From IMG/VR virus record IMGVR_UViG_3300018411_000039, positions 1 to 42,816 of that record: 42,816 bases of DNA; one strand, given 5' to 3'. The position numbers and the translations under genes were made by a program. Shown in pieces: positions 31,863-39,221 of this stretch. Position 1 is the first letter of the stretch. The number at the start of each line of letters is the position of its first letter. The notes below the pieces were generated by a model. The model saw only the letters and a program-made list of their open reading frames with translations, made no database searches and was not told the DNA's origin. Origin of the DNA: a virus.

Positions 31863-32546
31863 ATGGACCGTTCGCGTTTCTACGCGGCGTTGCGCATGCG
31901 CTCGTCTGGCGTTTTCGGCACGTCGCTTTCTCAGTCGCAGGTTGACGGCGTCGAGAAGGTGCTTGACGAGGCCGAGCGCCGGGGCACGCCGATGCGCCAT
32001 CTCTCCTACATCCTGGCAACTGACTACCACGAGACCGGCGCCACAATGCAGCCGATCCGGGAACGTGGCGGCGAAAGGTATCTGCGTTCCAAGCCCTACT
32101 ATCCATGGGTAGGCGAAGGGCTGGTGCAGGTGACATGGGAGACCAATCACCGCAAGTTCGGGGCCACCACACCCGGCCAGATGATGACTTGGCCAATTGC
32201 TCTCCGCGCGATCTTCGACGGCATGACCAAGGGCATGTTCACCGGCAAGAAGCTGGATGACTACATCAGCGGCGATTATGTCGACTATCTCAACGCTCGT
32301 CGCATCGTGAATGGCATGGACAAGGCGGCTCAGATCGCCGGCTACGCCCGAGCATTCGAGAAAGCACTGTCGGATGCCGGATACTATGGCGCGCTGCGGC
32401 CTGCCGCGCCCGCTGAAGCGGTTTCGCCTGATCCCGCACCTCCGAAGCCGCCAACGCCGCCAACGGCCTCTGTGACTATTCCCCAGCCCGGTTCAAAGCC
32501 GGGCTTTTTTGCATCCCTTCTCAACCTGTTCCGCAAAGGAGCCTAA
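31863..32546 (+). CDS. endolysin (lysozyme/chitinase-like fold)
   Basis: 227 residues after AAAGGAAAGA. The catalytic domain (about 1-165) includes LSYILATDYHETGATMQPIR with the likely catalytic Glu in YHETG, and YPWVGEGLVQVTWETNHRKF, the pattern of phage endolysins related to GH19 enzymes. A Pro-rich linker (about 180-205) leads to a short amphipathic tail. The DNA for this tail contains a terminator (32485-32510). No signal peptide, so a holin or the tail must help export. Confidence 0.85.
   Translation: MDRSRFYAALRMRSSGVFGTSLSQSQVDGVEKVLDEAERRGTPMRHLSYILATDYHETGATMQPIRERGGERYLRSKPYYPWVGEGLVQVTWETNHRKFGATTPGQMMTWPIALRAIFDGMTKGMFTGKKLDDYISGDYVDYLNARRIVNGMDKAAQIAGYARAFEKALSDAGYYGALRPAAPAEAVSPDPAPPKPPTPPTASVTIPQPGSKPGFFASLLNLFRKGA
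32485..32510 (+). terminator. intragenic terminator in the endolysin gene
   Basis: AGCCCGG-7 nt-CCGGGCT with a run of six T, inside the endolysin coding region, 36 bases before its stop. It codes QPGSKPGFF. Termination here would cut off the lysis genes downstream or leave a shortened message. Confidence 0.75.
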
Positions 32547-32549
32547 GCC

Positions 32550-32723
32550 ATGATCACCGCCGCAGACAAATTCTGGATCGCCGTCCTGATCCTCTCCGCC
32601 AATGGCATTCGGTCTCGGTACGGGATCGACTTCGGTCTCGATCAACAGTCCGCAAACGATCTGGTCAGCGGCATCGCCGCCGCCTTTGTGTGGCTTGTGC
32701 CGAATAAGGAACGAGCGAAATGA
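32550..32723 (+). CDS. small lysis-cassette protein, 57 aa
   Basis: ATG at 32550, stop TGA at 32721-32723 (overlap ATGA with the next gene). The product is MITAADKFWIAVLILSANGI, then a polar centre and GIAAAFVWLVPNKERAK. Two short hydrophobic segments (about residues 8-19 and 42-51) make it a possible small holin or pinholin-like protein, but the spans are short. Lysis-cassette position is the main support. Confidence 0.6.
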   Translation: MITAADKFWIAVLILSANGIRSRYGIDFGLDQQSANDLVSGIAAAFVWLVPNKERAK

Positions 32724-32962
32724 CAGCGCTTCTCACGGCCATCCTTGCCAATCCAACAGTCATCGCAATCCTCGCCGGGATCGTTGGTGCCATCGGCTGG
32801 GGCTTACGCCAGCGTAGGGCAGGCGCCAGCGCCGCAATCAACGCACAGAAGGCCAAGGAGGCCGATGCATATGCCAAGCATATTCAGGACATCGCTGACG
32901 CTGCTAACGCTCGCCCTAGCAGGTTGCCAAACGATGACCCGTACAACCGCGACAACCGATAG
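32720..32962 (+). CDS. i-spanin-like protein (Rz type)
   Basis: 80 residues: an N-terminal membrane anchor (about 4-28, ILANPTVIAILAGIVGAIGW) followed by basic residues and a helical periplasmic part (SAAINAQKAKEADAYAKHIQ). This is Rz topology, though shorter than lambda Rz (153 aa). A lipoprotein gene starts inside it in another frame, the classic Rz/Rz1 arrangement, which makes the call. Confidence 0.65.
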   Translation: MTALLTAILANPTVIAILAGIVGAIGWGLRQRRAGASAAINAQKAKEADAYAKHIQDIADAANARPSRLPNDDPYNRDNR

Positions 32963-33074
32963 GGCCGTGTGCGCCATCTGGGCGCCCGTGACCTATTCAG
33001 CCTCGAAAGACACCCCTGAAACAGTCGCGGGCAATCGAGCGCTAAATGCTCGCCGTGACGCCTATTGCCGGTGA
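32871..33074 (+). CDS. o-spanin lipoprotein (Rz1 type), overlapping Rz in another frame
   Basis: 67 residues from the ATG at 32871: MPSIFRTSLTLLTLALAGCQ is a signal peptide with lipobox LALAGC. The mature part keeps Cys at AVCAIW and near the C-terminus. It begins within the Rz-like gene, 92 bases before its end, and reads in a different frame. Rz1 lipoproteins sit in the outer membrane and pair with Rz to fuse the membranes at lysis. Confidence 0.75.
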   Translation: MPSIFRTSLTLLTLALAGCQTMTRTTATTDRAVCAIWAPVTYSASKDTPETVAGNRALNARRDAYCR

Positions 33075-33078
33075 AAAC

Positions 33079-33360
33079 ATGAACGATGCAGCCAGCCAAC
33101 CAGCGCAGCGGTTCAACGAATTGGATGAGAAAGTGCAGGAGATGCTTTCTCAACTGAAGCCGGACCACGTGAAGACGCTGGAGTACCTCTCCACCTTGCC
33201 GAAGGAAGAGGTGCAGGGTCTCATGAAGATGTTCCGCGACATCAAGGCGGTGAGCAAATTTCTCCGCTGGCTCATCGTTACCTTGGTAGCGATCTTCATC
33301 GGGGGCGTGGCGCTTGGCGAGAACATCGCGAAGGTAGCCGGGTGGATGAAACGGGGCTAG
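33079..33360 (+). CDS. holin candidate, 93 aa
   Basis: Starts at ATG 33079, four bases after the Rz1 stop. The N-terminal 55 residues are helical and polar (MNDAASQPAQRFNELDEKVQ), then one membrane span at about 62-84 (FLRWLIVTLVAIFIGGVALG). Single-span proteins with a long N-terminal helix are found as holins in some phages. It is the last gene of the late operon, with 33361-33591 non-coding behind it. Confidence 0.65.
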   Translation: MNDAASQPAQRFNELDEKVQEMLSQLKPDHVKTLEYLSTLPKEEVQGLMKMFRDIKAVSKFLRWLIVTLVAIFIGGVALGENIAKVAGWMKRG

Positions 33361-33395
33361 GTGAGGCTTAGAACATCTATAGAACGTCGTCCCCG

Positions 33396-33430
33396 GATTT
33401 TCCACGGATTGCCATGCCGTGTTCCACCGA
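33396..33430. other. candidate integrase arm-type sites, left arm
   Basis: GATTTTCCACGGATT (33396-33410) and a weaker GTTCCACCG (33420-33429). The motif TTCCACGGATT recurs on the other side of the attP core (33619-33630, with TTTTCCACGC at 33629-33638, both inside the 3' end of the integrase gene). Arm-type sites of tyrosine integrases have this layout. Confidence 0.45.
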
Positions 33431-33524
33431 CGTTCTCCAGCGTTTGCCGAGCGAGATCGCGGCGGCCGTATTCGGAAAGCATCAAAAAACCAAGAAAAAT
33501 CAATGGGAAAAAGCGCGAGCGGAA

Positions 33525-33570
33525 TGGTGGGCGATGTAGGGATTGAACCTACGACCCCACCCGTGTGAAG
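33525..33570 (-). other. attP: attP core: 3' half of a tRNA-Val gene
   Basis: On the minus strand this is the 3' half of a tRNA: anticodon loop TTCACAC (anticodon CAC, Val), variable region, T-arm GTAGG-TTCAATC-CCTAC, acceptor end ATCGCCC and CCA (33527-33525). The 5' half of a tRNA is absent. A stretch like this beside an integrase gene is the standard crossover site that restores the host tRNA on integration. The exact core limits need the host sequence. Confidence 0.8.
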
Positions 33571-33591
33571 GGCTGGCCCAGCATAACGAAT

Positions 33592-34680
33592 TCAACCGTT
33601 TGCGCGATTTGTCTTCCCATTCCACGGATTTTCCACGCTTTTTGCCTTTCTAGGTCGCTTCGGCGTGGGCAGCAAATCCGCCTTTCTGGCTTCCTCTGAA
33701 ACCACCACGTGCTCATAGCGAGCGGCTGAAGTCTGGTCCTTCCATGTGCCCGTGGCAACTAGGCCACGAGTATCCAATCCGCCATAGCGGCGCATCCATG
33801 TTGCCCAGGTATGCCGGAGCATGTGGAAGGTCACGTGATCGAGGTCCTGGCCGGCCGCCACTTTGATCTTGGCGAACCAAGTGTATAGCCGGCCGCATTT
33901 CCTGTAGCGGAAGACCTTCTGCTTGCCGCGATCAAGGCCGCGTGGATGGTTCGCCAAAGTCGCGACCGCATACGGGGGCAAATGGATGCCTCGCGGATCG
34001 CCATTCTTGGTCTGCGGCAGATAGGCGAAGGCCTCGGAGAGCGAGAGCCGGTCGCATGTCAATGATAGTCCTTCGTTGAGGCGCGCGCCGGTGTAGAGCA
34101 GGAACACAAGGAACGCTCCGAACTCTTCCTGAAACTCGAATGCTGCTGTGATCAATCGAAAGGCTTGTTCGGGCTTCAGCCAATCAACGCGCTGCTTTCC
34201 GCGCCATCCTTTTGGGCGCCGCACTTTGAAATCGTGCCCGGAGTGCTTGAGCACTGAGGAAATGGGAGTGTAGGCCTGCCGGTTACGTGTGGCTGCTGAA
34301 GCGTGCGGGTAAAGTGCGACTGCCGTTTCGTCGATGATCTGCTGTGTGACTTCCGAAAGACGTTTCCCGATCAGATGCGGGATGACGCCCCCGATCCAGA
34401 CCTTGGCCTTGGCGTCGAACTTGCCGAGATATTGGGGATCGCCGCCAGCCTTGATGTACAGAAGAGCGGCTTCCTCGAATAACGGTTCCTTCTGTTCCTC
34501 GGCTACCGGTTCCGCAAGGCGACCACGTTCGATGTCGCGTTTGATCGCGGCGAGGACTTGCTTCGCTGTGGCTTCGACAGGAGTTCCTGTAGTTCGGTCA
34601 ACGCTGACCCCGAGATAGGTTCCGCGTATCGTGTAGTTGGGCGATTTGCTTTTGCGTGGCGGCTTGAGTTTGAGGGCCAT
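33592..34680 (-). CDS. int: tyrosine integrase
   Basis: 362 residues. The N-terminus (MALKLKPPRKSKSPNYTIRG) is arm-binding, followed by the core-binding region. Catalytic residues visible: Arg200 in YTGAR, Lys225 in TKNG, His286 and Arg289 in TFHMLRHTW, Trp313 (in place of the usual second His) in GTWKD, and the nucleophile Tyr322 in AARYEHV. It integrates phage DNA at the tRNA-Val site. It ends 22 bp from attP and starts within the upstream helix-turn-helix gene. Ribosome site AAGGAAG lies before the ATG at 34680. Confidence 0.95.
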   Translation of the reverse strand: MALKLKPPRKSKSPNYTIRGTYLGVSVDRTTGTPVEATAKQVLAAIKRDIERGRLAEPVAEEQKEPLFEEAALLYIKAGGDPQYLGKFDAKAKVWIGGVIPHLIGKRLSEVTQQIIDETAVALYPHASAATRNRQAYTPISSVLKHSGHDFKVRRPKGWRGKQRVDWLKPEQAFRLITAAFEFQEEFGAFLVFLLYTGARLNEGLSLTCDRLSLSEAFAYLPQTKNGDPRGIHLPPYAVATLANHPRGLDRGKQKVFRYRKCGRLYTWFAKIKVAAGQDLDHVTFHMLRHTWATWMRRYGGLDTRGLVATGTWKDQTSAARYEHVVVSEEARKADLLPTPKRPRKAKSVENPWNGKTNRANG

Positions 34681-34853
34681 CTTACGGCTTCCTTGCGCAG
34701 TCCTGCCACGATAGCGGCGATGTCGGCTTCCGTGAACAGCTTCTTGTGGCCGTTCACGTAATAGAAAGGGTGGCGTTTCACGATCTCTTGCATGGAACGT
34801 CGCGATACTCGAAGCTGCTCAGCAGCCTCCTCCATTGTCCGCGCCCTAGTCAT
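34503..34853 (-). CDS. excisionase-like helix-turn-helix protein overlapping int
   Basis: 116 residues from the ATG at 34853 with GGAGG five bases upstream (a GTG at 34859 is a weaker start). The N-terminus is a MerR/Xis-type helix-turn-helix (TMEEAAEQLRVSRRSMQEIV, then YYVNGHKKLFTEADI). The last 59 codons, Ser/Arg-rich, overlap the integrase start by 178 bp in another frame. Position before int suggests a recombination directionality factor. Confidence 0.7.
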   Translation of the reverse strand: MTRARTMEEAAEQLRVSRRSMQEIVKRHPFYYVNGHKKLFTEADIAAIVAGLRKEAVRWPSNSSRHAKANRPTTRYAEPISGSALTELQELLSKPQRSKSSPRSNATSNVVALRNR

Positions 34854-35085
34854 TGCCACCTCCGGGGAGCGGCAGGCGCGGACGAGTTTTACGCAGTGAC
34901 GCTTTCAACTGTCTGGCTTCTTCGACCGCCGCGTTACTCCAGTAGCATTCGACTGACCGTCCTTGGCCCGATACTCCGCCAGGGGCGAGTTTCAACAGCC
35001 CGCGAGCCTTCCATTTTCGAAGCAGGCTCGGGTCTACTCCCAACAGTTTCGCCAACTCGCTGGTCCTGAGTTCGCGTTCAGCCAT
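34846..35085 (-). CDS. MerR-like helix-turn-helix protein, 79 aa
   Basis: MAERELRTSELAKLLGVDPS, then LLRKWKARGLLKLAPGG: a winged helix-turn-helix of the MerR/excisionase type. The start is coupled to the previous gene by overlap. With the next gene it gives two adjacent small winged-helix proteins before int, so either may be the excisionase and the other a regulator. Confidence 0.75.
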   Translation of the reverse strand: MAERELRTSELAKLLGVDPSLLRKWKARGLLKLAPGGVSGQGRSVECYWSNAAVEEARQLKASLRKTRPRLPLPGGGND

Positions 35086-35290
35086 CCCCGCCTCCTGTAA
35101 GGGCTCGGAACAGGGCGTATTTGCTCGGCGCGAGAATCATACCGTCAAAGTCGGCGTCCTCGATAGGTGAGCCGAACTTGCCTACCCACACGATTTTGCC
35201 GTTGCGCGTCAACGCCATGCAGTCGTCTGGCATGATTTCGCTGCATGAAAGACGGATGTCGCCAAAGGCTGGAAGTGTGGTCGCCCTCAT
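35078..35290 (-). CDS. hypothetical protein, 70 aa
   Basis: MRATTLPAFGDIRLSCSEIM, then TRNGKIVWVGKFGSPIEDAD. Beta-rich small protein without recognised domain. Overlaps the preceding stop (ATGA) and the following start by 8 bases, so it is a translationally coupled member of the PL operon. Confidence 0.65.
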   Translation of the reverse strand: MRATTLPAFGDIRLSCSEIMPDDCMALTRNGKIVWVGKFGSPIEDADFDGMILAPSKYALFRALTGGGDG

Positions 35291-35856
35291 TTCGGCTCTC
35301 CACGCTGAAGAGCGGCGCGAAGACTTTTCAACGCGCGATCAACCGTTCGTTGGGTGTCCTGACAAGTAGCGCTTCCGCCATCCTTGCCCATGTCCTCGTC
35401 ATCCATGGCAATAACGCCGTCGAGGGCAAATGAAGCATGGGAGAGGGCGGTTTCAACCAGCGGAAGCGCCTCGCGCAGCCGCGCTACCTCGGCTTCGGCG
35501 GCATCCGCGTGCCGTCTTGCGTTGCCGTGGGCCACTGCCGCGTCAAAAGCGTTGGCTTGTGCCGCATCCCGCTCCCGCTCTGCTTTCTCGGCTCGCTCCT
35601 TCATTTCGTAGAAGCGGATGGTCAGGGCGTCGTTTTCGCGCTGGTTTGACCAATCGCCATGGCTACGAGTTTTTTCAATGGCGAGTTCCCGCTCCGCCTC
35701 ATCCCGTCCCTGTACGGCTTCGGATAGCTGGCGCTGGAGGGCGGCAAGCAAATCAATACAGTTCGACGCGGACTGTCGGTCAGTTTCGCCACCTTTGAAT
35801 GTGGCGCTGGCCACGAACGAGTGAAGGTTCCTGAGAGCGATTTCCTCGATCTTCAT
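35287..35856 (-). CDS. coiled-coil hypothetical protein, 189 aa
   Basis: The start at 35856 overlaps the DUF3307 stop (ATGA). MKIEEIALRNLHSFVASATF is followed by a long helical region with heptad-like charge pattern (ALQRQLSEAVQGRDEAEREL and KERAEKAERERDAAQANAFD) and an Ala-rich helix. Proteins of this type occur in many phage early operons without known function. Confidence 0.7.
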   Translation of the reverse strand: MKIEEIALRNLHSFVASATFKGGETDRQSASNCIDLLAALQRQLSEAVQGRDEAERELAIEKTRSHGDWSNQRENDALTIRFYEMKERAEKAERERDAAQANAFDAAVAHGNARRHADAAEAEVARLREALPLVETALSHASFALDGVIAMDDEDMGKDGGSATCQDTQRTVDRALKSLRAALQRGEPK

Positions 35857-36209
35857 TGGAAAACCCCGATCGCTGCGACCCACACGACCTTGCACATGAC
35901 ATGCAACATCTGGTCCTGATCGTAAGAGAGGCGGCCACGGCACTTGGTGTCGTCAATGACGCAATGAGCAACGAACTCGGTAAGCCCTAAGACGAGGCCA
36001 GTGGTTTGCGATCCAGTCATCAGACCGACGATCGCGCCAACAAATCCGCCGTGGATTGCCGCGTGGTTCAAAAGGCCATGATACCAACCTTGGCCCGGAA
36101 GTGGGGCAAAGCGGTTTTTCAGCTTGGCCAGATAGTCACCTTGCTGCGGGAAGTCCGCCAGCGAATGGCCGACAATAAGAAGCGCGAACAGGGAAATCGT
36201 CTCAACCAT
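35853..36209 (-). CDS. DUF3307 membrane protein
   Basis: 118 residues with the DUF3307 pattern: FALLIVGHSLADFPQQGDYL at the N-terminus and THCVID-type segment FVAHCVIDDTKCRGRLSYDQ with the conserved His and Asp-Asp-x-Lys. About four hydrophobic spans. DUF3307 proteins occur in phages and bacteria; the molecular function is not established. It sits in the inner membrane. Confidence 0.85.
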   Translation of the reverse strand: MVETISLFALLIVGHSLADFPQQGDYLAKLKNRFAPLPGQGWYHGLLNHAAIHGGFVGAIVGLMTGSQTTGLVLGLTEFVAHCVIDDTKCRGRLSYDQDQMLHVMCKVVWVAAIGVFQ

Positions 36210-36525
36210 GGTCCTGCGCCTCCTTGGCTAGAGCGGCGCGGCCTGCTTCGATTGGCTCGGTGATTGGCCAATGGCCGATGCGTTTTGCCAGCGCCGTGGA
36301 AGGTCGCTTGAAAGAGACAAGCGGCGTGTAGACGAAGCCTCCATAGTGGTTGAATGGTTCGACCGAGACCATCCCAGCCTCAACTAATTCATCCAGTGCG
36401 TCTTGCGTACGCTTCGACGGGCGGCTTTCGTTCATCTTGAAGGTGACTTGGCCCTTTTCAGGCTGCATCAAGCCAAAAAGGAAACCTCCCAAAAACATCG
36501 CGTCGGAGCTGATCAGCTTAGCCAT
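36202..36525 (-). CDS. hypothetical protein, 107 aa
   Basis: ATG at 36525 with AAGGAG nine bases before it. MAKLISSDAMFLGGFLFGLM, then KMNESRPSKRTQDALDELVE and AGMVSVEPFNHYGGFVYTPL: the second part reads like a winged-helix domain (a helix, then a Gly-turn wing), so it may bind DNA. No family named. Confidence 0.65.
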   Translation of the reverse strand: MAKLISSDAMFLGGFLFGLMQPEKGQVTFKMNESRPSKRTQDALDELVEAGMVSVEPFNHYGGFVYTPLVSFKRPSTALAKRIGHWPITEPIEAGRAALAKEAQDHG

Positions 36526-36967
36526 GGCGCGCATTCTCCTTAGTCGGGTCTGGATGCGTGCAGGAGCCGTCACAGTCGCCGTGGTGGCGACAGTCGCAAT
36601 GCTCCAGCCACTCGCCCCACGTTAAGAGGTGAGAGCATCGGAGCGCATTTGCGACTGCCGATAGGACGATATTGCGATGGTGGACGCTGACTGCGAATGC
36701 CGGGTTCTTCCGACCTCGAATTTCAATGTCCGCATGGATGCAGCGCAATAGGTCGTCGGACGGAAAGCCAACTTCCGGGTCCAGAACGTCAGCTACCCGC
36801 TCGCGATCCACGACCATCCAAGCCGTCACACCGCCGTCCGCGCAAATCTCTTCGGGGTCGATGCCCTGCCGAGCGCATTCCTCGCGGGCCTCGATTTCGC
36901 GCTCTTGCTCGGGCGTGATGTCGAAATAGCCGCTGTCGATGAGATGATCGCCGTAGGTGATGCCCAT
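36518..36967 (-). CDS. hypothetical protein with Cys/His-rich C-terminus, 149 aa
   Basis: ATG at 36967 after GGAGG. Acidic N-terminal helix (ITPEQEREIEAREECARQGI), a middle domain, and a C-terminus with HCDCRHHGDCDGSCTHPD, a cluster of Cys and His that could bind metal. No family recognised. Confidence 0.65.
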   Translation of the reverse strand: MGITYGDHLIDSGYFDITPEQEREIEAREECARQGIDPEEICADGGVTAWMVVDRERVADVLDPEVGFPSDDLLRCIHADIEIRGRKNPAFAVSVHHRNIVLSAVANALRCSHLLTWGEWLEHCDCRHHGDCDGSCTHPDPTKENARHG

Positions 36968-36968
36968 C

Positions 36969-37784
36969 TTACTGGCCCTCCTTGGCGGCAGGGCCGGCGG
37001 GGAGAGGCATCCAGTGGGTCGCGCCCTTTATCGGCTCGATCTGTTCGCCCGTACTGTCGTCCCACCATTCGCCATTGAGAGTGCGGCTGACTGGAGCGAA
37101 CCAATGTGGACCCAGGTCACTTTGCGCGACGTAGACCATAAACGCACTGCCGTCTCTCGGCGCGCTGTCCATCGTCTGCCAGCCCTGCACTGGCTGTGAA
37201 AGCGCAACCTTGGCGCTGTCGTGCCAGTTGACGTATGTCAGTGGAATAAGCTCCTGCGCTCGTTCGATAAGGTCACGAAGCATGAAACTCACCTCGCTCG
37301 CCGCCTTCTCTGAGGCGGGTGCGATGTTCTCATTTTTGGGGACATTTTCAGGGTCATTCGGCAAGGGTTTGCCGAGGTTTCTCGGTTCGTTCGATAGCTG
37401 TTCCGCCTTCTCTGAGGCGGGGACGGCGAAGAGGGGGCAGACGTTGCGCACAGCCGAACCGCAATGCTTCGTCGGAGGGCTCGCGCCGCCATCTGGGCGG
37501 TTCAGGATGACGTGCCGTTTCCACACCGATCCGAAGTCATGAAACTCGTATGCCCACGCCACCGGCTCGGCCTCCTGCGGCTCAAGAGCGGCGCGAAGCT
37601 CGGCGGCAACCCTATCCAGTAGGTTCACGACTTCTTGCGCGTCTTCCATGTAGAATTCGAACGAACAATCGCCGTCGGCAAAGAGGCGCACCCTGTCAAC
37701 TGCCGAGACCGATTTACCCGGATTTCCGAGAACGGAATCGAGCAGTTCGGCCAGCGCCTTCACGCGCGGTGCTGTGTTAGGCAT
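36969..37784 (-). CDS. DUF551-domain protein, 271 aa
   Basis: Starts at ATG 37784, overlapping the previous gene by 8 bases. An N-terminal helical part (MPNTAPRVKALAELLDSVLG) is followed by a segment with VAWAYEFHDFGSVWKRHVIL. The C-terminal 65 residues match DUF551 (WQTMDSAPRDGSAFMVYVAQ, then GATHWMPLPAGP). A repeated phrase, PASEKA, flanks the middle (about residues 150-190), suggesting a small internal duplication. Function unknown. Confidence 0.8.
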   Translation of the reverse strand: MPNTAPRVKALAELLDSVLGNPGKSVSAVDRVRLFADGDCSFEFYMEDAQEVVNLLDRVAAELRAALEPQEAEPVAWAYEFHDFGSVWKRHVILNRPDGGASPPTKHCGSAVRNVCPLFAVPASEKAEQLSNEPRNLGKPLPNDPENVPKNENIAPASEKAASEVSFMLRDLIERAQELIPLTYVNWHDSAKVALSQPVQGWQTMDSAPRDGSAFMVYVAQSDLGPHWFAPVSRTLNGEWWDDSTGEQIEPIKGATHWMPLPAGPAAKEGQ

Positions 37785-38130
37785 GCTGGTGGCCCTCCGC
37801 TTTGGAGATAATGATGTCCGCCGAGCGCAAAGCTGGGTCAGAGGCTTCCATGACATCAACGGGATCGCATGAGCCGCCAAATGCAATGATGCGATCCCGT
37901 CCGATTTCGAGCAGATTCACGTAGGCGAGGCGAAGCCGTTTCAATTCCTCGAAAAGCTCTGGCGCGACGGTGATCAAGCGAGCGTTCGCTTCGTCGGTAT
38001 CGTTGCTCGGCTCGATGTGGACGTTCGCCAGCACGCGCATGCGGCTTGCGTTGGTTACGATATGCCAATTCGGTTCGGTACTCGGCAGATCAGCGTAGCA
38101 TTGCCACGGTCCCGGGGTGTGCTTCGCCAT
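37777..38130 (-). CDS. conserved phage hypothetical protein (HTPGPW type), 117 aa
   Basis: Begins MAKHTPGPWQCYADLPSTEP, an N-terminus shared by many phage proteins of unknown function, then NDTDEANARLITVAPELFEE, LKRLRL and a C-terminal helix. That DEANARLIxxAPEL block is the family hallmark. A strong ribosome site, GGAGGGGTGAGAG, lies before the ATG. Confidence 0.82.
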   Translation of the reverse strand: MAKHTPGPWQCYADLPSTEPNWHIVTNASRMRVLANVHIEPSNDTDEANARLITVAPELFEELKRLRLAYVNLLEIGRDRIIAFGGSCDPVDVMEASDPALRSADIIISKAEGHQHA

Positions 38131-38133
38131 CTC

Positions 38134-38790
38134 TCACCCCTCCATATCTGCGGAGGCGGGCCACTGAGGCACCTTGCGCCAGCCTAGAAATTCGTCGCCG
38201 GGGTCCATGTACATGGGCGAATAGGTCAATCCATCCTCGCCATCGCCGGTCGCACTGTACCAACCCGTTATCGGGCAACCATCTTCGCAGCCGTTGCCGT
38301 CGCAACCCTCGCCCTTCGGGCACTCATATTCGTATCGAAGCGGGTAGGCGTTCAGGTAGGCGGACGGGAACGAATAGACTTTGCCGCTTCTGGCCCGGCG
38401 CACCGCTACGATGAAATTCTGCTCGGTCCCCTTGGGCGTGTCTGGCATCTCGTCGGGCGAGCGCCATTCGTCCACCAGCCCCTTTTCGTCTGCCGGGAGG
38501 GTGGGAGCGGCACGGCGGTTCCAGGCTTCGACCGCGTCAATCTTGGTTTCGCCGTAAGCGCCGCTGCATCCACAGCCGCGACCTTCCATCCCGTCCCATC
38601 CAGCAGCATCGCAAATGACATAGAAGCCGGGCATAGGCGGGTCGCCATCCCATAGCTTGAGCTTCGGCGCTGAACTGCTGCCGCAATGGGGGCATGGCAG
38701 AAGCGCGACGTTCGCTGTCTGCGCCGCATTCGTTCCTGTTTCAGGGCTAGTCGTGTCAGGGAGTTGGCAAGAATCGGGTGCCTGGGTCAT
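38134..38790 (-). CDS. Lar-like zinc-ribbon protein with second domain, 218 aa
   Basis: Start at ATG 38790, overlapping the previous stop (ATGA). Residues about 30-80 hold LLPCPHCGSSSAPKLKLWDG, then the ICDAAGWDGMEGRGCGCSGA and DAVEAWNRR blocks, the pattern of Lar restriction-alleviation proteins. The C-terminal 110 residues form a separate region with a Cys-rich patch (CPKGEGCDGNGCEDGCPITG). Lar-type proteins lessen type I restriction; whether this one does so is unknown. Confidence 0.75.
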   Translation of the reverse strand: MTQAPDSCQLPDTTSPETGTNAAQTANVALLPCPHCGSSSAPKLKLWDGDPPMPGFYVICDAAGWDGMEGRGCGCSGAYGETKIDAVEAWNRRAAPTLPADEKGLVDEWRSPDEMPDTPKGTEQNFIVAVRRARSGKVYSFPSAYLNAYPLRYEYECPKGEGCDGNGCEDGCPITGWYSATGDGEDGLTYSPMYMDPGDEFLGWRKVPQWPASADMEG

Positions 38791-39221
38791 GCCACTTCTC
38801 CAGTCGATGGATTGAACGGACGCGGCGCGAATGACGACCCGCGCTCGACGTTGTTGATGACCAGAAGGGCGCGGTCCCGATTGGGATAAGCCGCGAACAG
38901 GAAGGCCGCGACCACACAAGGGTCTATGCCGACTACCTTCCAATATTCGCGCTCGCCCATGGAGTGCTGGTGGCGATGCTCGTCAGGATGGAGCGGAACA
39001 GCCCAGCAATCACTTTCCTTGGCTCCCTTGCCGCGTCCAAGCTTTCCGGCGCGCGGTTCGGGGTAGGAGACGTGCGCAGCTTCGACAGGCACCTTGCGGG
39101 TCACGATGCAGGGAAGGGACCGGATGAAGTCGAGGTAGGCAGGCTTCTCGACGCGCTGGCTGGCCTTTCCTGTCGGCTGGAGCGAGAACGCCGTTGCGGC
39201 CTTGCGGAGTTGCATCGCCAT
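38787..39221 (-). CDS. HNH-like nuclease (DUF968/Ref-like)
   Basis: 144 residues from ATG 39221. Residues about 26-95 show the pattern: YLDFIRSLPCIVTRKVPVEA, AHVSYPEPRAGKLGRGKGAK, ESDCWAVPLHPDEHRHQHSM, which contains the His of AAHV and the His-rich PLHPDEHRHQHS motif of DUF968/Ref nucleases. These process DNA during phage recombination. It is placed with NinB and exonuclease genes. Confidence 0.8.
   Translation of the reverse strand: MAMQLRKAATAFSLQPTGKASQRVEKPAYLDFIRSLPCIVTRKVPVEAAHVSYPEPRAGKLGRGKGAKESDCWAVPLHPDEHRHQHSMGEREYWKVVGIDPCVVAAFLFAAYPNRDRALLVINNVERGSSFAPRPFNPSTGEVA

Noticed and set aside
33361-33546. 61-aa plus-strand frame
   Set aside because: GTG start, Arg-rich, and lies on the attP arm region; treated as non-coding.
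33525-33570. Functional tRNA gene
   Set aside because: Only the 3' half is present; it is the attP copy.
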